From Halocatena marina (GTDB lineage: Archaea > Halobacteriota > Halobacteria > Halobacteriales > Haloarculaceae): a DNA stretch of 64,000 nucleotides. A program made the translations under genes and the position numbers. Under the pieces are notes generated by a model. That model was not told where the DNA came from and searched no databases. It saw only the letters and a program-made list of their open reading frames with translations. This document shows positions 62,166 to 64,000 of this stretch, piece by piece; position 1 is the stretch's first letter; the number at the start of each line of letters is the position of its first letter. The stretch is taken from contig NZ_JALLPK010000001.1 in the NCBI RefSeq assembly GCF_023276375.1, positions 1,116,001-1,180,000 of the forward strand. The letters are read 5' to 3'.

Positions 62166-63578
62166 TCAGAGTCGTGAAAGCAGTACGTCTGTGTCTTCGA
62201 TTCCATCGATCACGTACTCCATGAACTGGTTCGCAACCGCACCATCGATAAGACGATGGTCGTACGAGAGGTTCAGACCAATTCGGCTGCGAACTGCAAC
62301 TGTTTCATCGTCAACCGCAACCGGACGATCCCGGATACGACCGATTCCCAAGATAGCTGCCTCGGGATAGTTGATTACCGGCGTCCCGAACGTTCGATGC
62401 TCACCGTACGTAGCAAGATTGGTAACCGTAAACGTCCCGTCCTGAAGGTCACTCGGGCTAATCGATCGATCACGTGCCTGTTCGACGAGAGACTCCAACT
62501 CCTCCGCAATTTCGACGATGGATTTCGTATCGACATCCTTGATAACAGGGACAATGAGACCATCTTCGGTGTGCGTTGCAACCCCAATGTTGTAGTATCG
62601 TTTTTCGACAATCTCGTCTGTCGTGTCGTCAATGCTGGCATTAACGATCGGGAATTCCTTGAGAGCCGGAACGACCGCTTTGACGAACAACGGCGTATAC
62701 GTGATGTGAACGTCGTTTTTCTCGTCGAGGCGTTCCTTGAGCGCGACAAACTCAGTCGCATCGCACTCGAATCCAGATGTAAGGTGCGGGACGATGGTCT
62801 TTGACTCCGTCATATTCTCCGCAATGCGCTTTCGGAGACCCGATAACTCACGGCGTCTCGACCGCGACTCATCTTCATCTATCGACGTCGGCTCAATGCC
62901 AACCGTCGGATGTTCGATCTCGAACGTCGCTGACTCGGCTGCTGGTTCCTGCAACTGTGCATCGATATCCGCCTGTAGAACTCTTCCCTCCGGTCCCGAC
63001 CCGTCGATCTCCGATAGTTCGACACCTTCTTTCCGGGCGTACCGACGAGTATGTGGCGCAGCGAAGACACGATCACTCTCGACTTCCGTCTCTTCTTTCT
63101 CTTCTGGTTCGTCTTCGTCCGCTGGTTTCGCTGTTGTTTCTTCAGCTTCTTCCTCTGCTGTTTCCTCGACTACTTCTTCTGTTTCTTCAGTTGGTTCTTC
63201 TGCTGTTTCTTCAGTTGGTTCTTCTGCTGTCTCTTCAGTTTCCTCCTCTGGTTCCTCTGTCTCGTCAGCTTCTTTCTCTGTTTTCTCAGCTTCCGCTTCA
63301 GTTTCTGTACGCCCTCCCACTTGTTGTTCTGGCGGATTTTCTGTTTCTATAACCACAATAACCGTACCGACGTCGACGGTATCTCCTTTGCTTGCTGTGC
63401 GTTCTTCGATCGTTCCGGGACACGGCGATGGAACGTCGGACACGGCTTTGTCGGTCTCGACTTCACAGAGTATGTCGTCTTCTTCGATATCGTCGCCTTC
63501 TTCGACGTGCCACTCGACGATTTCGGCCTCTGTCAACCCTTCTCCCGGATCGGGGAGTCGGAACTCGAACGCCGTCAC
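62166..63578 (-). CDS. pdhC: 2-oxoacid dehydrogenase E2 (dihydrolipoyl acyltransferase)
   Basis: The protein has 470 residues. The lipoyl domain (1-80) carries Lys44 in CEVETDKAVSDVP. A very acidic, Thr-rich linker follows (about 85-160, repeats of EEPTEET), then a peripheral subunit-binding domain (about 165-205, HTRRYARKEGVELSEIDGSG) and the acyltransferase core. Catalytic His and Asp are in SYDHRLIDGAVANQF. Together with E1 and E3 it converts a 2-oxoacid such as pyruvate or a branched-chain acid to the acyl-CoA. It lies directly downstream of the E1-beta gene (78-nt gap). Confidence 0.93.
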   Translation of the reverse strand: MTAFEFRLPDPGEGLTEAEIVEWHVEEGDDIEEDDILCEVETDKAVSDVPSPCPGTIEERTASKGDTVDVGTVIVVIETENPPEQQVGGRTETEAEAEKTEKEADETEEPEEETEETAEEPTEETAEEPTEETEEVVEETAEEEAEETTAKPADEDEPEEKEETEVESDRVFAAPHTRRYARKEGVELSEIDGSGPEGRVLQADIDAQLQEPAAESATFEIEHPTVGIEPTSIDEDESRSRRRELSGLRKRIAENMTESKTIVPHLTSGFECDATEFVALKERLDEKNDVHITYTPLFVKAVVPALKEFPIVNASIDDTTDEIVEKRYYNIGVATHTEDGLIVPVIKDVDTKSIVEIAEELESLVEQARDRSISPSDLQDGTFTVTNLATYGEHRTFGTPVINYPEAAILGIGRIRDRPVAVDDETVAVRSRIGLNLSYDHRLIDGAVANQFMEYVIDGIEDTDVLLSRL

Positions 63579-63656
63579 TGGTCTCCCCTCCTATATCGAG
63601 TGACGTTCAACGACGAACTGATCAGCGAACAATTCGGTCGGTCGGTCGGCCACGGG

Positions 63657-64000
63657 TTAGAACTCATAGCTCATCACCGCCTCAATAGCGTATCGGGCTC
63701 GATCATCGTCTGGCAGATAATCGTCTTCGATATCGTGACCCGGGAAGTGAACGTCGTATCCGGTCGCTCGTTTGATTGGCGCTTTCAGCGCATCAAGTGC
63801 GTACTCGTTAATCAGTGCAGAGAGTTCCGCACCGAGACCGAGCGTCCGCCGAGCTTCATGGAGGATGACACACCGACCTGTCTTTGAAACCGACTCGAGA
63901 ATCGATTCGACATCCAACGGAGAAAGCGAACACAGATCGATGATTTCAACGTCCGCATCGACATCAGCCACTGCAGATTTCGCATGCCGCACCATCGCCC
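63657..64000 (-). CDS. pdhB: 2-oxoacid dehydrogenase E1 beta subunit, C-terminal part (cut by the edge)
   Basis: About 113 residues are visible, starting VRHAKSAVADVDADVEIIDL at the edge. They include the typical SLSPLDVESILESVSKTGR, CVILHEARRTLGLGAELSAL and the closing HFPGHDIEDDYLPDD. This is the transketolase C-domain of E1-beta. The first two-thirds lie beyond the window. It is upstream of E2 on the same strand, so the usual E1-beta to E2 order holds and E1-alpha should lie further right. Confidence 0.9.
   Translation of the reverse strand, partial: AMVRHAKSAVADVDADVEIIDLCSLSPLDVESILESVSKTGRCVILHEARRTLGLGAELSALINEYALDALKAPIKRATGYDVHFPGHDIEDDYLPDDDRARYAIEAVMSYEF

Noticed and set aside
62737..63603. 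Ser-rich 288-codon plus-strand frame
   Set aside because: Shadow of the acidic E2 linker on the other strand, which creates Ser/Val runs in reverse.

Overview
The window reads as chromosome from a halophilic archaeon (class Halobacteria). The predicted proteins are acidic. Exported proteins carry twin-arginine lipoprotein signals (RR, then a lipobox Cys). There is a TFB transcription factor, Lrp and MarR-type regulators, and TATA boxes about 25-30 nt upstream of start codons, as expected for leaderless haloarchaeal transcripts. Coding density is moderate and the spacers are AT-rich and contain eroded gene pieces. The genus cannot be fixed from sequence alone. No rRNA, tRNA, CRISPR array or intact insertion sequence was recognised.

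Layout. 0-9.7 kb is accessory: an intracellular-type subtilase, an alpha/beta hydrolase, an orphan GtrA membrane protein, a PRC-barrel-like protein, a decayed SDR gene, a MarR regulator, an unexplained strongly folded segment (6700-6940), a GH43-like lipoprotein and a Nudix hydrolase. 9.9-21.4 kb holds a hydantoinase/oxoprolinase operon (HyuA, HyuB and two orphan proteins), divergent from a five-gene dipeptide-type ABC importer, followed by an Lrp-type regulator. 23.1-28.6 kb looks like a metal/heme module: a CcdA/SafE-like membrane protein, a P19-like Tat lipoprotein, a half-size CtaA, an FG-GAP propeller protein and a polytopic 'AHxIGG' membrane protein. 29-33 kb carries a molybdopterin oxidoreductase, TFB and a class III aminotransferase.

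33.4-42 kb is the most striking region. Biotin carboxylase, PxpB (KipI), PxpC (KipA), a biotin carrier, a three-subunit molybdenum hydroxylase and PxpA (LamB/YcsF) sit together. The first four have, as separate polypeptides, the domain set of a urea-carboxylase-type enzyme. I infer a pathway that oxidises, N-carboxylates and opens a cyclic amide or lactam such as 5-oxoproline.

42.3-50.2 kb holds sugar oxidation genes (an Azf-like dehydrogenase, 6-phosphogluconate dehydrogenase, GH15 glucoamylase, SMP-30 lactonase) and an NDH-2-like flavoprotein. 50.2-57.7 kb is a respiratory block: cytochrome oxidase subunits III, I (with a C-terminal membrane extension) and II, a second NDH-2-like flavoprotein, a Cys-rich copper-storage-like protein and a DUF892 ferritin-like protein. 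57.9-64 kb has a DUF1059 protein, a rhodanese-persulfide dioxygenase-like fusion, an SDR, an aldehyde dehydrogenase of the ketoglutarate-semialdehyde type, and 2-oxoacid dehydrogenase E2 and E1-beta genes running off the right edge.
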